NCBI RefSeq assembly: GCF_015356865.1
Contig: NZ_JAAFZA010000009.1
Coordinates: 35,153-99,152, forward strand
Origin: Catenulispora pinisilvae
Lineage (GTDB): Bacteria; Actinomycetota; Actinomycetes; Streptomycetales; Catenulisporaceae
Direction of reading: 5' to 3'
DNA length: 64,000 nt
The translations under genes were made by a program, and so were the position numbers. Positions within the stretch are counted from its first letter, which is position 1; each line of letters starts with the position of its first letter. The notes beneath the pieces are model-generated. The model did not search any database, was not told the origin of the DNA, and saw nothing but the letters and a program-made list of their open reading frames with translations. Below, one piece after another: positions 1 through 8,052 of the stretch.

Positions 1-1
1 C

Positions 2-139
2 GACCCGAGCCCGTTCATCTCCGTGATCACCGGGATGCCCGGGGTCGAGGGTCTTCACTTCTTCAGTTTCAACCAAGTCCCCGAGTACGTCGCCTGGCGG
101 GACGCCCGCCGCGACAGTGGCGACACCTCGCCGCAGTAG
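2..139 (+). CDS. C-terminal end of a methylenetetrahydrofolate reductase-like protein (partial)
   Basis: An open frame enters from the left edge and stops at TAG 137-139. The last 45 residues include GVEGLHFFSFNQVPEYVAWR, which resembles the C-terminal strand of MetF-type reductases (G-L-H-F-Y-T-x-N). MetF interconverts 5-methyl- and 5,10-methylene-tetrahydrofolate. The gene lies 15 bases upstream of purU in the same direction, so the two probably form a one-carbon operon. The family call rests on a short C-terminal stretch only. Confidence 0.55.
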   Translation, partial: DPSPFISVITGMPGVEGLHFFSFNQVPEYVAWRDARRDSGDTSPQ

Positions 140-154
140 GAAGGAGGTCGGCTC

Positions 155-1009
155 TTGAGCGACGTCATCGTCACCCTGTCGTGCCCTGACCAGCCCGGGA
201 TCGTCCGCGCCGTGGCCGGATTCGTGGCCGATCAGGGCTGCACCATCACCGAGAGCCATCAGTTCATCGACCGTGAGGCCTCGCGCCTGTATATGCGCTT
301 GGCGTTCCAGGCCGCGCACGGCGTGACGCCCGGCATCGCTATGCTGACCACCGAATTCGCTGAGGTGGCGCGTGAGTTCCTGATGACCTGGAAGATCACC
401 GACGCCACTCGGCGCGCCCGCCTGATCATCATGGTGAGCAAGTTCGGCCACTGTCTCAACGACCTGCTCTATCGGGTCAAGGTCGGCCAGCTCAACGCCG
501 ATGTCGCGGCCGTGGTGTCCAACCACCGAGACCTTGAGCAGCTGGCGGCGTTCGCAGGCGTGCCGTTCGTGCACCTGCCGGTCACCCCGGCCACCAAGCC
601 GGAGGCCGAGGCGGAACTGCTCCGGCTTGTGGACGAGCTCGAAGCCGATCTGGTCGTCCTGGCCCGCTACATGCAGATCCTCTCGCCGGGCCTGTGCGCC
701 AAGCTTGAGGGACGGGCCATCAACATCCACCACTCGATGCTGCCCAGCTTCAAGGGCGCCAAGCCGTACCAGCAGGCCTACCGGCGGGGCGTGAAGCTGG
801 TGGGCGCCACCGCCCACTACGTCACCTCCGACCTCGACGAAGGGCCCATCATCGAGCAGGAGGTGCAACGCGTCGACCACGCGATGGACGCCGCCGGCGT
901 GACCGCGCTGGGCCGCGACACCGAGGCGCTGGCCCTGGCCCGCGCCGTCCAATGGCACCTGGAGAACCGGGTCATGCTCGACGGACGCCGGACGGTCGTG
1001 TTCCGGTGA
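155..1009 (+). CDS. purU: Formyltetrahydrofolate deformylase
   Basis: PurU hydrolyses 10-formyl-tetrahydrofolate to formate and free tetrahydrofolate in the cytoplasm. The 284-residue protein has the family's usual length and two parts. An N-terminal ACT-like domain begins VTLSCPDQPGIV, and a formyltransferase-fold domain starts near residue 90 (LIIMVSKFGHCLNDLL). The catalytic segment INIHHSMLPSFKG and the Asp-containing DLDEGPIIEQ are intact. The start is TTG at 155, preceded by AAGGAGG (141-147) at ideal spacing. It follows the MetF-like gene closely and precedes an FAH-family gene. That placement fits disposal of C1 units released by demethylation, rather than purine synthesis. Confidence 0.93.
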   Translation: MSDVIVTLSCPDQPGIVRAVAGFVADQGCTITESHQFIDREASRLYMRLAFQAAHGVTPGIAMLTTEFAEVAREFLMTWKITDATRRARLIIMVSKFGHCLNDLLYRVKVGQLNADVAAVVSNHRDLEQLAAFAGVPFVHLPVTPATKPEAEAELLRLVDELEADLVVLARYMQILSPGLCAKLEGRAINIHHSMLPSFKGAKPYQQAYRRGVKLVGATAHYVTSDLDEGPIIEQEVQRVDHAMDAAGVTALGRDTEALALARAVQWHLENRVMLDGRRTVVFR

Positions 1010-1040
1010 CGGCTGAGTCGGCTGCGAGAGGAGACGTGAA

Positions 1041-1970
1041 ATGCGGTTCGTGACCTACGCATCCCCGGCGGGTGGCGACCGAGTCGGCGTCGTGCATGAC
1101 GCGGAGGTGTTCGGAGCCGAACCCGGGCCAAGCCTGCTCGACCTCTTGGACCAGGGGAACCTGCGCCAGGCCGGCGAGCACATCATTGCCTCGCCGGTCG
1201 AGCGGATCCCGTATGCCGAAGCGACCTTGCGGGCCCCGCTCCAGCCGCGTTCGCTGCGCGACTGCGTCGGCTTCCTGCAGCATCTGCGCAACCTCTCGCA
1301 AGCCGCGGACATGCCGGTCGACGAACGGCATTCGCAGTTCCCGCCGTTCTATTTCTCCAACCCGGCCGCCGTGATCGGCCCCGACGACGACGTCCCCATC
1401 GCACCGGATTCGGCGATGTTCGACTACGAGCTGGAGATCGCGGCAGTCATCGGGAAGGCCGGCGCGAACATCCCCCTGAAGCACGCCGAGTCGCACATCG
1501 CCGGCTACATGCTGCTGTGCGACTGGAGCGCACGCGACCTACAGACCTACGAGATGCCGCTGCGACTGGGACCGGCGAAAGGCAAGGACACCGCGAACTC
1601 GCTCGGGCCCATGCTGGTGACACCCGACGAACTGGAACCCTTCCGTTCCCGGCAGGCCTTCGACCTGGAGATGACCGGGTACGTCGACGGCGACCTCGTC
1701 AGCCGGGGGCGCTGGAACACGATCGACTGGGGCTTCCCCGACATGATCACCTACGCCGCCCGCGGAACCCGGCTGCGGGTAGGCGACGTCATCGGCTCCG
1801 GGACGGTCGAGACCGGGTGCCTGTTCGAGCACTACGCCGTCGATCCCGGCACCTTTCGCGGCTGGCTGGCGCCCGGCAACGAAGTGCGGCTCGCGGTGGA
1901 GCAGCTCGGCGAGCTACGCCACCGCGTCGTCGAAGGGGTTGAAGCCGAGCGGTTGAGCAGCGGCTACTGA
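1041..1970 (+). CDS. Fumarylacetoacetate hydrolase family protein
   Basis: This 309-residue protein belongs to the FAH family, whose members hydrolyse or decarboxylate ring-cleavage products (acylpyruvases, 2-oxohept-3-ene-1,7-dioate hydratase/isomerase relatives). The acidic metal-binding segment FDYELEIAAVIG is present, as are WSARDLQ, KGKDTANSLGP and a C-terminal GDVIGSGTVETGCLFE. The ATG at 1041 has a GAGAGGAGA ribosome site. The gene lies 31 bases after purU. A second FAH-family gene lies in the facing operon (5,093-5,956). Together they suggest degradation of an aromatic compound; the exact substrate cannot be told. Confidence 0.85.
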   Translation: MRFVTYASPAGGDRVGVVHDAEVFGAEPGPSLLDLLDQGNLRQAGEHIIASPVERIPYAEATLRAPLQPRSLRDCVGFLQHLRNLSQAADMPVDERHSQFPPFYFSNPAAVIGPDDDVPIAPDSAMFDYELEIAAVIGKAGANIPLKHAESHIAGYMLLCDWSARDLQTYEMPLRLGPAKGKDTANSLGPMLVTPDELEPFRSRQAFDLEMTGYVDGDLVSRGRWNTIDWGFPDMITYAARGTRLRVGDVIGSGTVETGCLFEHYAVDPGTFRGWLAPGNEVRLAVEQLGELRHRVVEGVEAERLSSGY

Positions 1971-2005
1971 CGACGCCAATGACCCTCGACGGATCGACCG
2001 GCGCG

Positions 2006-2737
2006 CTAAAGCAGGTGCGCGCCGGCATCCACGACGAGGTTCTCGCCGGTGACGCCTCGGCAGGTCAACAGGAACAGCACCGCCGCGACAATGTCATCGG
2101 GACTGGGCAGCCGTTTGGCCGGCGTGCGCTGACGCTGCGCCTCGAAGAACTCGGCGAGGACCGGATCGGCGTTGTCGATCGCGGCTGTTCCCGCGACCGA
2201 GCCCGGCGTGATGGCGTTCACCCGCACCGGAGCGATCTCGACCGCGAGGGAGTTGACCAAGCCGAGGATCGCGGAGTTGGCCATCGACATCGTCGTGGAC
2301 CCGGGGGAGGGCCGCCACATGGACAGGCCGCCGAACATGACCACGGAGCCGTCCGGGTCGAGCTTGGGCAGTGCGTGCGCGACGGCGTTCGCGTAGCCGA
2401 CCGTCTTGATGAGCATCATCCGTGCGGCGGCGTCCGCGCGGAAGTCGGCGACGGTGTTGTTGTCCCGCTCGATGGCGGTGAGCACCAGGTGGTCGACCAC
2501 GTCGAGGTCGGCGAACAACCGGCCCATGGAGCCGGCGTCCAACAGATCGCAGCCCAGCCCGCGAGCCGATGGCCCGAGTTCGGCGGCCCGCGCCTCGGCG
2601 GCGTGCGCGTCCCGCCCGGTGACGGTCACTCGCACGCCTTGTTCCGATGCCGTCCGGGCCAGTTCGAACCCCAGGCCACGCGCCCCGCCGATGACGAGGA
2701 GATGGGTATCTTTTCTGAGCGTCGCGTTCGACTTCAT
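2006..2737 (-). CDS. SDR-family protein lacking the usual catalytic Tyr and Lys
   Basis: A 243-residue Rossmann-fold short-chain dehydrogenase. The nucleotide motif is GGARGLGFELA near residue 18. Where classical SDRs carry YxxxK this protein reads TTMSMANSAILG, with Met and Asn in place of Tyr and Lys, and the NNAG motif reads LTAI. A normal SDR proton relay is therefore unlikely. The start is set at ATG 2737 because GGAAAGGA stands just upstream; the longer frame adds 18 residues unlike the family. It is the last gene of the leftward catabolic operon, 78 bases after the YCII gene, and converges with the FAH gene 35 bases away. Confidence 0.8.
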   Translation of the reverse strand: MKSNATLRKDTHLLVIGGARGLGFELARTASEQGVRVTVTGRDAHAAEARAAELGPSARGLGCDLLDAGSMGRLFADLDVVDHLVLTAIERDNNTVADFRADAAARMMLIKTVGYANAVAHALPKLDPDGSVVMFGGLSMWRPSPGSTTMSMANSAILGLVNSLAVEIAPVRVNAITPGSVAGTAAIDNADPVLAEFFEAQRQRTPAKRLPSPDDIVAAVLFLLTCRGVTGENLVVDAGAHLL

Positions 2738-2815
2738 ACCAGTCCTTTCCTTCGATGATGCTGATAGTGCCGACATGGCGGACGGCAGCAACGTGCTAGA
2801 CAGATTCCACGCCTG

Positions 2816-3238
2816 TCAGTCGAGGCTGAAACTGTCGCTGAACAGGCTGAACGTGAGCCGGACGGTTCCTTCGTTCAGCTGCCAGCCGTGCACGGTGTTC
2901 ACGCGCAGGCCCTCGCGGTGGAAGGGTTCTGTATCGGAGATGGCCACCGCCGCTTCCAGGGACGATGCCCTGATGATGGCGGTGCCGCTGCCGTCCCACT
3001 CCTGTCCGGCGGCGTTGGCGCCGGACAAGAACAAGACGCCGTTCTTCTCCTGCGTCGCAAGCCAGAGAATGTGTTCTTGGATGTGGGGGGCCAGGTATTC
3101 CATCGGCGAGTCCACGGGATGCACCATGTCCATGCGCATCATGTACAGCTGTACCTGGCGCAGGTTTTTCAGGTGGTCCTCAAGGTCGAACGATCCCTCC
3201 GGGTGGTCGGGCAGTTTCTCGTTTCCGGTGGTCGTCAT
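2816..3238 (-). CDS. YCII-related domain protein
   Basis: A 140-residue protein of the YCII/muconolactone-isomerase-like dimeric alpha-beta fold. Features seen are PHIQEHILWLATQEKNGVLF, then GSGTAIIRASSLEAAVAISDTEPFHREGLRVNTVHGW, the usual order of the His-containing helix and Asp/His-containing C-terminal half. Proteins of this fold often take part in aromatic catabolism as isomerases or dehalogenases, but many have no known reaction. It starts 12 bases after the SMP-30 gene, so the two are likely co-translated. The activity is not assigned. Confidence 0.7.
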   Translation of the reverse strand: MTTTGNEKLPDHPEGSFDLEDHLKNLRQVQLYMMRMDMVHPVDSPMEYLAPHIQEHILWLATQEKNGVLFLSGANAAGQEWDGSGTAIIRASSLEAAVAISDTEPFHREGLRVNTVHGWQLNEGTVRLTFSLFSDSFSLD

Positions 3239-3250
3239 TTCCGGCTCTCC

Positions 3251-4084
3251 TTAGCTGGTTTCTGTTGTGTCGTAAACATCGACATGGGCTTTCAGCGTCT
3301 TGTTGGCGACTGCTTCCAGGATGGGGACGCCGCCGGTTTCGGCCACGGTCACGAAGAGCCGTCCGTCCGGGTCCAGGCAGCACGCGACCGGTTGGCCGTC
3401 GCCCGTGCCGATTTGGTCCAGCCGACCGGATCGGCCGACGAGGGCGATCGCATGGGCGCTGAGCGTGCAGACCCAGACGCCGTGCGCGGCGGCGCAGATC
3501 CCGTCGGGCCGTGCTTCGGGATGCACGACCGCGGCGAGGTCGGCGAACAGTCTCCGGTCGGTGAGCTGTCCGCCGGCACCGATGGTGAAGGCGGACAGGC
3601 GCTGGGCCCAGGTCTCGGCGACGACCAGGGTGTGGCCGTTGTCGATGATCGCCAGCCCGTTCGGGAACTCGAGGCCTTCCGCCGCCACCGTCGCCCGCCC
3701 GTCCGGCGTGACATGGATCAATCGGCCCGGCCGCGGCTGTTCACCGAGGTGGGCGGCGTAGCCGACATCGTCGACATACAGACCGCCGTCTCGGTCGCCG
3801 ACCATGTCTCCCAGCGGTCCCGTGGCGACGGCGGACAGGTCGGCGTATTCCCCGAAGCCGGCTCCGTCCCAAAGCCCGACTCTCTTCTCGCGCATGATCG
3901 CGCCGACCAGGCGGCCGTCGGGAAGGAACCACAATCCATTCGACTGCGCGGCCAGCGGTGTGAAGGCCCACGTGCCGCCGCTGTCAGTCCAGATCCCGCC
4001 CTTCTGGGGGTCCGAGACCCACAGGGCTCCGTCGTTCCACCGGGGGCCTTCGCCCAAAGTCAGTCCGTCGCCGTACAGACTCAT
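3251..4084 (-). CDS. SMP-30/gluconolactonase/LRE family lactone hydrolase
   Basis: A 277-residue six-bladed beta-propeller of the SMP-30 family, which hydrolyses sugar or aromatic-pathway lactones using one divalent metal. The family signatures LGEGPRWNDGALWVSDPQKGGIW (metal-ligand Glu near residue 13), EGLEFPNGLAIIDNG and RPDGICAAAHGVWVC (Asn and Asp ligands) are all present. Length is typical. There is no signal peptide, so it is cytoplasmic. It lies between the VOC dioxygenase-like gene (54-base gap) and the YCII gene (12-base gap), fitting a lactone intermediate in the same pathway. Confidence 0.88.
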   Translation of the reverse strand: MSLYGDGLTLGEGPRWNDGALWVSDPQKGGIWTDSGGTWAFTPLAAQSNGLWFLPDGRLVGAIMREKRVGLWDGAGFGEYADLSAVATGPLGDMVGDRDGGLYVDDVGYAAHLGEQPRPGRLIHVTPDGRATVAAEGLEFPNGLAIIDNGHTLVVAETWAQRLSAFTIGAGGQLTDRRLFADLAAVVHPEARPDGICAAAHGVWVCTLSAHAIALVGRSGRLDQIGTGDGQPVACCLDPDGRLFVTVAETGGVPILEAVANKTLKAHVDVYDTTETS

Positions 4085-4138
4085 GGCGTTACGTCCTCGT
4101 CCTCAGCCACCGGGGTACCGGCGGGCGCCGCGCCGTGT

Positions 4139-5068
4139 TCACCCGACGGCACTGTGGGCTCCGGTCATGTGGGCGGCGAGGTCCTCCGGGTTGACGAAGG
4201 ACGGCGGGGGAGGCGGGCCCCAGCTGTAGAGGGCCTTGTCCTCGTCCCAGACGCGGGGGGACCACAGCGCGTCGTCGATGATGCAGTCGAGGTCTGAGTA
4301 GTACTCGGAGAAGGTCCCGGCCGGGTCCCTGAGGTACCAGAAGAAGTTGGAGCCGATGAAGTGGCGTCCCAGCCCCCACGTGTGGCGTTCGGGATGGTCC
4401 GCGAGCATCGCCATCGCGCCCCGCCCGATCTCGTCGACGTCGTCGACCTGCCACGAGGTGTGGTGCAGGAAGGTGATCGGTGCCCGGGTGACCAGCACGT
4501 TGTGGTGGTCGGTCGAGCACCGCAGGAACGTGGCCGCGTCACGGACCTCGTCGGACACCTTCAAGCCGAACCCGTCGGTGAAGAACCGCCGGGAGGCGGC
4601 CTGGTCGGTGGACCCGATCACGACGTGGCCGAGTCTGCGCGGCCGTACCGCGCCTTCGCGCAGGAGCCCGGGTGCGCGGGCTTCTGGCCGCTTGATGAGT
4701 CCGGGCTGGTTGTACGCGGTTTCCGGCGACGGCCGCTGGATCAGCCGTCGCGTCACCCTGGCGGTGACCTGCACGCCGGTGACCGGTTCGACCGCCGTGA
4801 CCGCTTCGTCGGTCAGGCGGGAGACAGTGAGATCAAAGCGCCGGAGCCGGCCGGCGATGCGGCCGATGTCGTCGAAGTCGTCGACGCCGATCTCCATCCG
4901 CATCAGCTGCCGGTGCGAGGCCGGCACCAGGCGGAGCTGCCGGCCGCCGTCGGTCGTCGACAGCCAGCCGTCGTCCTCGCCGCTGAGCCCGAAGTCCTCG
5001 TAGTAGCCCCGGACGGCCTCGACGTCCGGCACTCCGACCGTCAGCGAGTTCAAGGTGTGAAGAGACAT
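4139..5068 (-). CDS. VOC-superfamily extradiol ring-cleavage dioxygenase-like protein
   Basis: A 309-residue, two-module vicinal-oxygen-chelate protein of the size of class I extradiol (catechol/biphenyl-diol) dioxygenases. The C-terminal module shows the expected Fe(II) ligands: His in RRLGHVVIG, His in FLHHTSWQVDD and Glu in GTFSEYYSD. The N-terminal module (residues 1-115) lacks them, as is usual. The family inserts both oxygen atoms next to a pair of ring hydroxyls. It is 24 bases downstream of an FAH-family hydrolase and upstream of a lactonase. That context supports ring cleavage of a catechol-type intermediate; the substrate is unknown. Confidence 0.83.
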   Translation of the reverse strand: MSLHTLNSLTVGVPDVEAVRGYYEDFGLSGEDDGWLSTTDGGRQLRLVPASHRQLMRMEIGVDDFDDIGRIAGRLRRFDLTVSRLTDEAVTAVEPVTGVQVTARVTRRLIQRPSPETAYNQPGLIKRPEARAPGLLREGAVRPRRLGHVVIGSTDQAASRRFFTDGFGLKVSDEVRDAATFLRCSTDHHNVLVTRAPITFLHHTSWQVDDVDEIGRGAMAMLADHPERHTWGLGRHFIGSNFFWYLRDPAGTFSEYYSDLDCIIDDALWSPRVWDEDKALYSWGPPPPPSFVNPEDLAAHMTGAHSAVG

Positions 5069-5092
5069 GAGCCGTCTCCTAATTAAGAGCTT

Positions 5093-5956
5093 TCAGATGG
5101 TTTGCGAAGTGTGCCGCGGGCCTGCCGCGAACGTGTTGCGAAGGCGGCCGACACCGGAGATCCAGGTCTCCAGAACGTCGCCCGGCGCGAGATAACGCCG
5201 CGGTGACCGGGCGTGGCCGACGCCGGACGGCGTGCCGGTGAAGATGAGGTCGCCAGGGGTCAGCGCAAGGATCGCCGACAGCCGTTCGACGAGGGCGGCG
5301 ACGGAGAAGATGAGGTCGCTGGTGCGGGCGTGCTGAACTGTCTCGCCGTTGACACTGCACCCGATTTCCAGGTCCTCGCGGTCGGCCAGCTCATCGGGCG
5401 TGACGATCTCGGGCCCGATCGGAGCGAACCCTGGGAAGGACTTGCCGATGCTGAACTGCGGCGGGGCGCCGACCAGCTGCCGGGTCCGCTCGGACAGGTC
5501 CTGCCCGACCATGACGCCGGCCACGTGGTCCCAGGCCCGTGCCGCGTCCACCGCGACGGCGCGCCGGCCGAGGACGACTACCAGTTCCGCTTCCCAGTCC
5601 ACGGTCGACGTCGGCAGCCTCACCTGGTCGTTCGGACCGGCGATGGCGGTCTGGAACTTGGTGAACACGGCCGGTTCAGGCGGCAGCGGCAGGCTGCTCT
5701 CGCCGGCGTGGTCGGCGTAGTTCAGCCCGATCGCGAACACCTGCGACGGGCGCGGAACGGGCGCTTTGAGGCGCCGGGGGTCGAAGGGCTCGACGAAAGG
5801 AGCCCGCAGGCCGTCGGCCCAGGCGACGAACTCGTCCCAGCGGGCGAACACGGCCTGCGGGTCCGCGGCGAACCGCCCGTCGCTGGCCTTCTGCACGTCG
5901 GTGACGCCGTCCGGGTACTTGAGCACGAGCCGGCCGTCAAGATTGGCGATACGCAT
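5093..5956 (-). CDS. Fumarylacetoacetate hydrolase family protein
   Basis: A 287-residue FAH-family protein, paralogous to the gene at 1,041. It carries VFAIGLNYADHAGES, the metal-binding stretch VDWEAELVVVLG, SERTRQLVGAPPQFSIGKSF and the C-terminal GDLIFTGTPSGVG that marks the 2-hydroxyhepta-2,4-diene-1,7-dioate isomerase/acylpyruvase branch. A start at ATG 5956 is preferred: AAGGAGA lies 9 bases upstream, whereas the GTG at 5965 would have no spacing. In the operon it sits between the reductase-B-like gene and the extradiol dioxygenase-like gene, so it probably processes the ring-cleavage product. Confidence 0.87.
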   Translation of the reverse strand: MRIANLDGRLVLKYPDGVTDVQKASDGRFAADPQAVFARWDEFVAWADGLRAPFVEPFDPRRLKAPVPRPSQVFAIGLNYADHAGESSLPLPPEPAVFTKFQTAIAGPNDQVRLPTSTVDWEAELVVVLGRRAVAVDAARAWDHVAGVMVGQDLSERTRQLVGAPPQFSIGKSFPGFAPIGPEIVTPDELADREDLEIGCSVNGETVQHARTSDLIFSVAALVERLSAILALTPGDLIFTGTPSGVGHARSPRRYLAPGDVLETWISGVGRLRNTFAAGPRHTSQTI

Positions 5957-6007
5957 GCAGCGCACTCTCCTTATATTCGATGCGGATGTCCGATGCGGCC
6001 TCGCCGC

Positions 6008-6937
6008 TCAGCAGGCGCACCTGACGGCGAACTCCCGCTCGTTCCCGCCGCCCAGAACCTGCGTGTGGGCCGCCGCATTCGCCAGCACCGAACCGCGGAT
6101 CGCGTTGTCGAGGCGGTAGACGTCCGCGACGAGCGCCTCCCAGTCCCGGTTGCCGTCCGCGTCCCACTGGAACGGCAGACGCTCCAGCTCCCAGTCCGGC
6201 CCGGCCTGCTCGGCATGCTCCAGTGCCGCCTTGACGATCTCCCGTTGCTGCGCCTGCTCCCGCGGCCGACCCGCCGGACAACCCAGCGGAAAGTCCAGGA
6301 ACGAGGCACGCGGCGGCTTCAGGTACGTGGCCTGCTTGTACAACGTGGTGATGCTGGTGGTCGGGATCCCCCGCTTCTCGATCGCCCGGGCCAGAACCCC
6401 GAAGGCCACATGGCACTGCGGGCAGAACGGCACCACCAGCACCAGATCGACCCCCATGGCCTGGAACTCCTCGACGATCCGGGGAGCCACCCCGGTCGCC
6501 AGCTCGTCGAACTGGCTGATCGAGCCCACCATCGACACCGCGGCGGCCGCGTACCGGCCGATGACACCGTCCCGCTCCAGATCGAGCATGGTGTCCCTGG
6601 GATAGGCCACATTGGGATCGGCGAGCGCGAAGGCCCGGATCGGCGTCATGTGCCCGAACAGCACCTCATCCAGGCCACGCTCCCTGGGCAGCAGCCGGTA
6701 GGACAGGTCGCTGTGCTGCCCGAGCCGCGGCTGGTCCGGAAAGTAGGCGCCACAGGACACCAGCAACCCGACCGTGGCCTCCCGCAACGGCACCCCCATC
6801 GGCGTCAACGCGGGAGGATCGAAGTCCGGCAACGGCTCGGGCTCAATACCCAGCACGTTCCTGAGCAGGCTGTCCGGGTCGAACACCGGGAACCCGGGAA
6901 CCCCCAGGCCGGAAGTCGTCTGATCAACGTCGGTCAC
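6008..6937 (-). CDS. Glycine/betaine/D-proline reductase component B-like protein (Cys form)
   Basis: A 309-residue relative of the GrdB/PrdB family. In anaerobes these are selenoproteins that attack the C-N bond of glycine, betaine or D-proline. Recognisable segments are TVGLLVSCGAYFPDQPRL, FGHMTPIRAFALADPNVAYP and FDELATGVAPRIVEEFQ. At the selenocysteine site the protein reads VPFCPQCHVAFG (Cys 172 and Cys 175), so it is a plain-Cys homologue with no in-frame TGA. It ends FAVRCAC. Start choice: GTG 6937 lies 8 bases from GAGG; an ATG at 6943 is too close to that site. It heads the catabolic operon. The role in an aerobe's ring-cleavage cluster is unknown. Confidence 0.65.
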   Translation of the reverse strand: MTDVDQTTSGLGVPGFPVFDPDSLLRNVLGIEPEPLPDFDPPALTPMGVPLREATVGLLVSCGAYFPDQPRLGQHSDLSYRLLPRERGLDEVLFGHMTPIRAFALADPNVAYPRDTMLDLERDGVIGRYAAAAVSMVGSISQFDELATGVAPRIVEEFQAMGVDLVLVVPFCPQCHVAFGVLARAIEKRGIPTTSITTLYKQATYLKPPRASFLDFPLGCPAGRPREQAQQREIVKAALEHAEQAGPDWELERLPFQWDADGNRDWEALVADVYRLDNAIRGSVLANAAAHTQVLGGGNEREFAVRCAC

Positions 6938-7286
6938 GGTCATCACCTCAGGAAGAAGCGGCTGAATACGCACGACGTTACGAGCCGCTTCACATCCGGC
7001 CGAGTCGCTGGCCGAAGGCGGGGGTGCCAGTTAGCGAACCGCGGTGACGGGGCCCGGATCGCAGTGCCGTGGCCTGGCGGACACCGAACCGCAGGGGCGG
7101 GTCCGGGTACTGGGCCGGCCCGCGCAAGTCAAGGCGGCCGAGTCCAGGCGTCGCGCCCTGGGGAACCGCCCCGCCCCACACGCTGGCCGATGGCTAGGCC
7201 TTACGCGCTTCCCCGCCGACGACTGACACGCCCAGGTGCGTCGGGAACGGATTGCGTCCGGAATCTCTCAGACCGTAGATCCCGCT
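6938..7286. other. Intergenic region upstream of the catabolic operon
   Basis: These 349 bases separate the head of the leftward catabolic operon from a broken enoyl-CoA hydratase. They should hold the operon promoter. Several short frames cross it but none has a ribosome site or recognisable protein. I see no strong palindrome or tandem repeat here. Confidence 0.5.
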
Positions 7287-7964
7287 CTACAGAGCTGCGG
7301 CAATGTCCCGCATGACGGACTCCAGGTCGCGTTCACCCGCCGGGGTTTGCACGCCATGCTCCAAGGCGCTCGTCATGAGTTTCGCGGGCAGGTCCCCGCT
7401 CACCAGCCCAACCCACGCGTCATTCTCCGCGCGCAGGCTATCGGTCAGATCCGCGGGCGGAACCAGCTGCTTGGCCGCGGCGATGACCTCCGGCGAAAGC
7501 GCGGCGATCTTCTCTGCCACCGTGTCGACGAGCGCGTCGAGGTCGGCTGCGGGCACCGCGCGGTTGATCCAACCGTAGGCGGCCGCGGTGTCCGCAGCCA
7601 CCAGGTCGCCGGTGAGCAGCAGCTCGAGCGCGCGGTTGCGCCCGACGCGCTCGCGCAGGTACTGCGTTCGTCCGCCACCGGGAACGATTCCCATCAGCAC
7701 CTCGGTTTGACCGATGCCCGCGTTCTCCCGCGCAGCGAAGGTCATATCGGCCGCCGCGACGAACTCGGCAGTTCGGCGAAGTCGGCGGGGGAGCCGTGCC
7801 AGAGCGCGTCTTGGACCAGCAGCGGGTCCAAGACGTCGGCGCACGCGGACGGCGTCGGCCACATCGGTTTGCTGCGAGTCCAGGGCGAGTACGGAGTTGC
7901 CCAGCCGGACCATCGGGGACGGGGTCGCGGCGAACAGCCGGATCGGCCTTCTCTCGGCGGACAC
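7287..7964 (-). pseudogene. Enoyl-CoA hydratase/isomerase, N-terminus lost
   Basis: The last 160 residues are a good crotonase-fold C-terminal half: EFVAAADMTFAARENAGIG, then QTEVLMGIVPGGGRTQYL and later AAYGWINRAV. The first ~110 residues of a normal enoyl-CoA hydratase are missing, including the first oxyanion-hole strand and the GGG segment before the acidic residue. The upstream 65 codons of the open frame (to 7964) are Arg-rich and unlike the family. A break near 7,766 joins unrelated sequence to the remnant. I regard it as a decayed gene. It lies just downstream of the LAL regulator on the same strand. Confidence 0.6.
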
Positions 7965-8052
7965 CGATCACATCATGGCCCGCGTCGTGACCGGCCACGT
8001 CGCCGACGCCGAACGGCCGTGAGGAATCAGCGTCCGGTCAGTGTCCGGCGCC

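Noticed and set aside
6008..6973. Selenocysteine in the GrdB-like protein
   Set aside because: The frame is continuous and the Sec position is Cys; no in-frame TGA is needed.
5213..7315. A 700-residue plus-strand open frame
   Set aside because: It lies opposite the FAH and GrdB-like genes. The opposite strand carries recognisable families and good starts; this frame has none.
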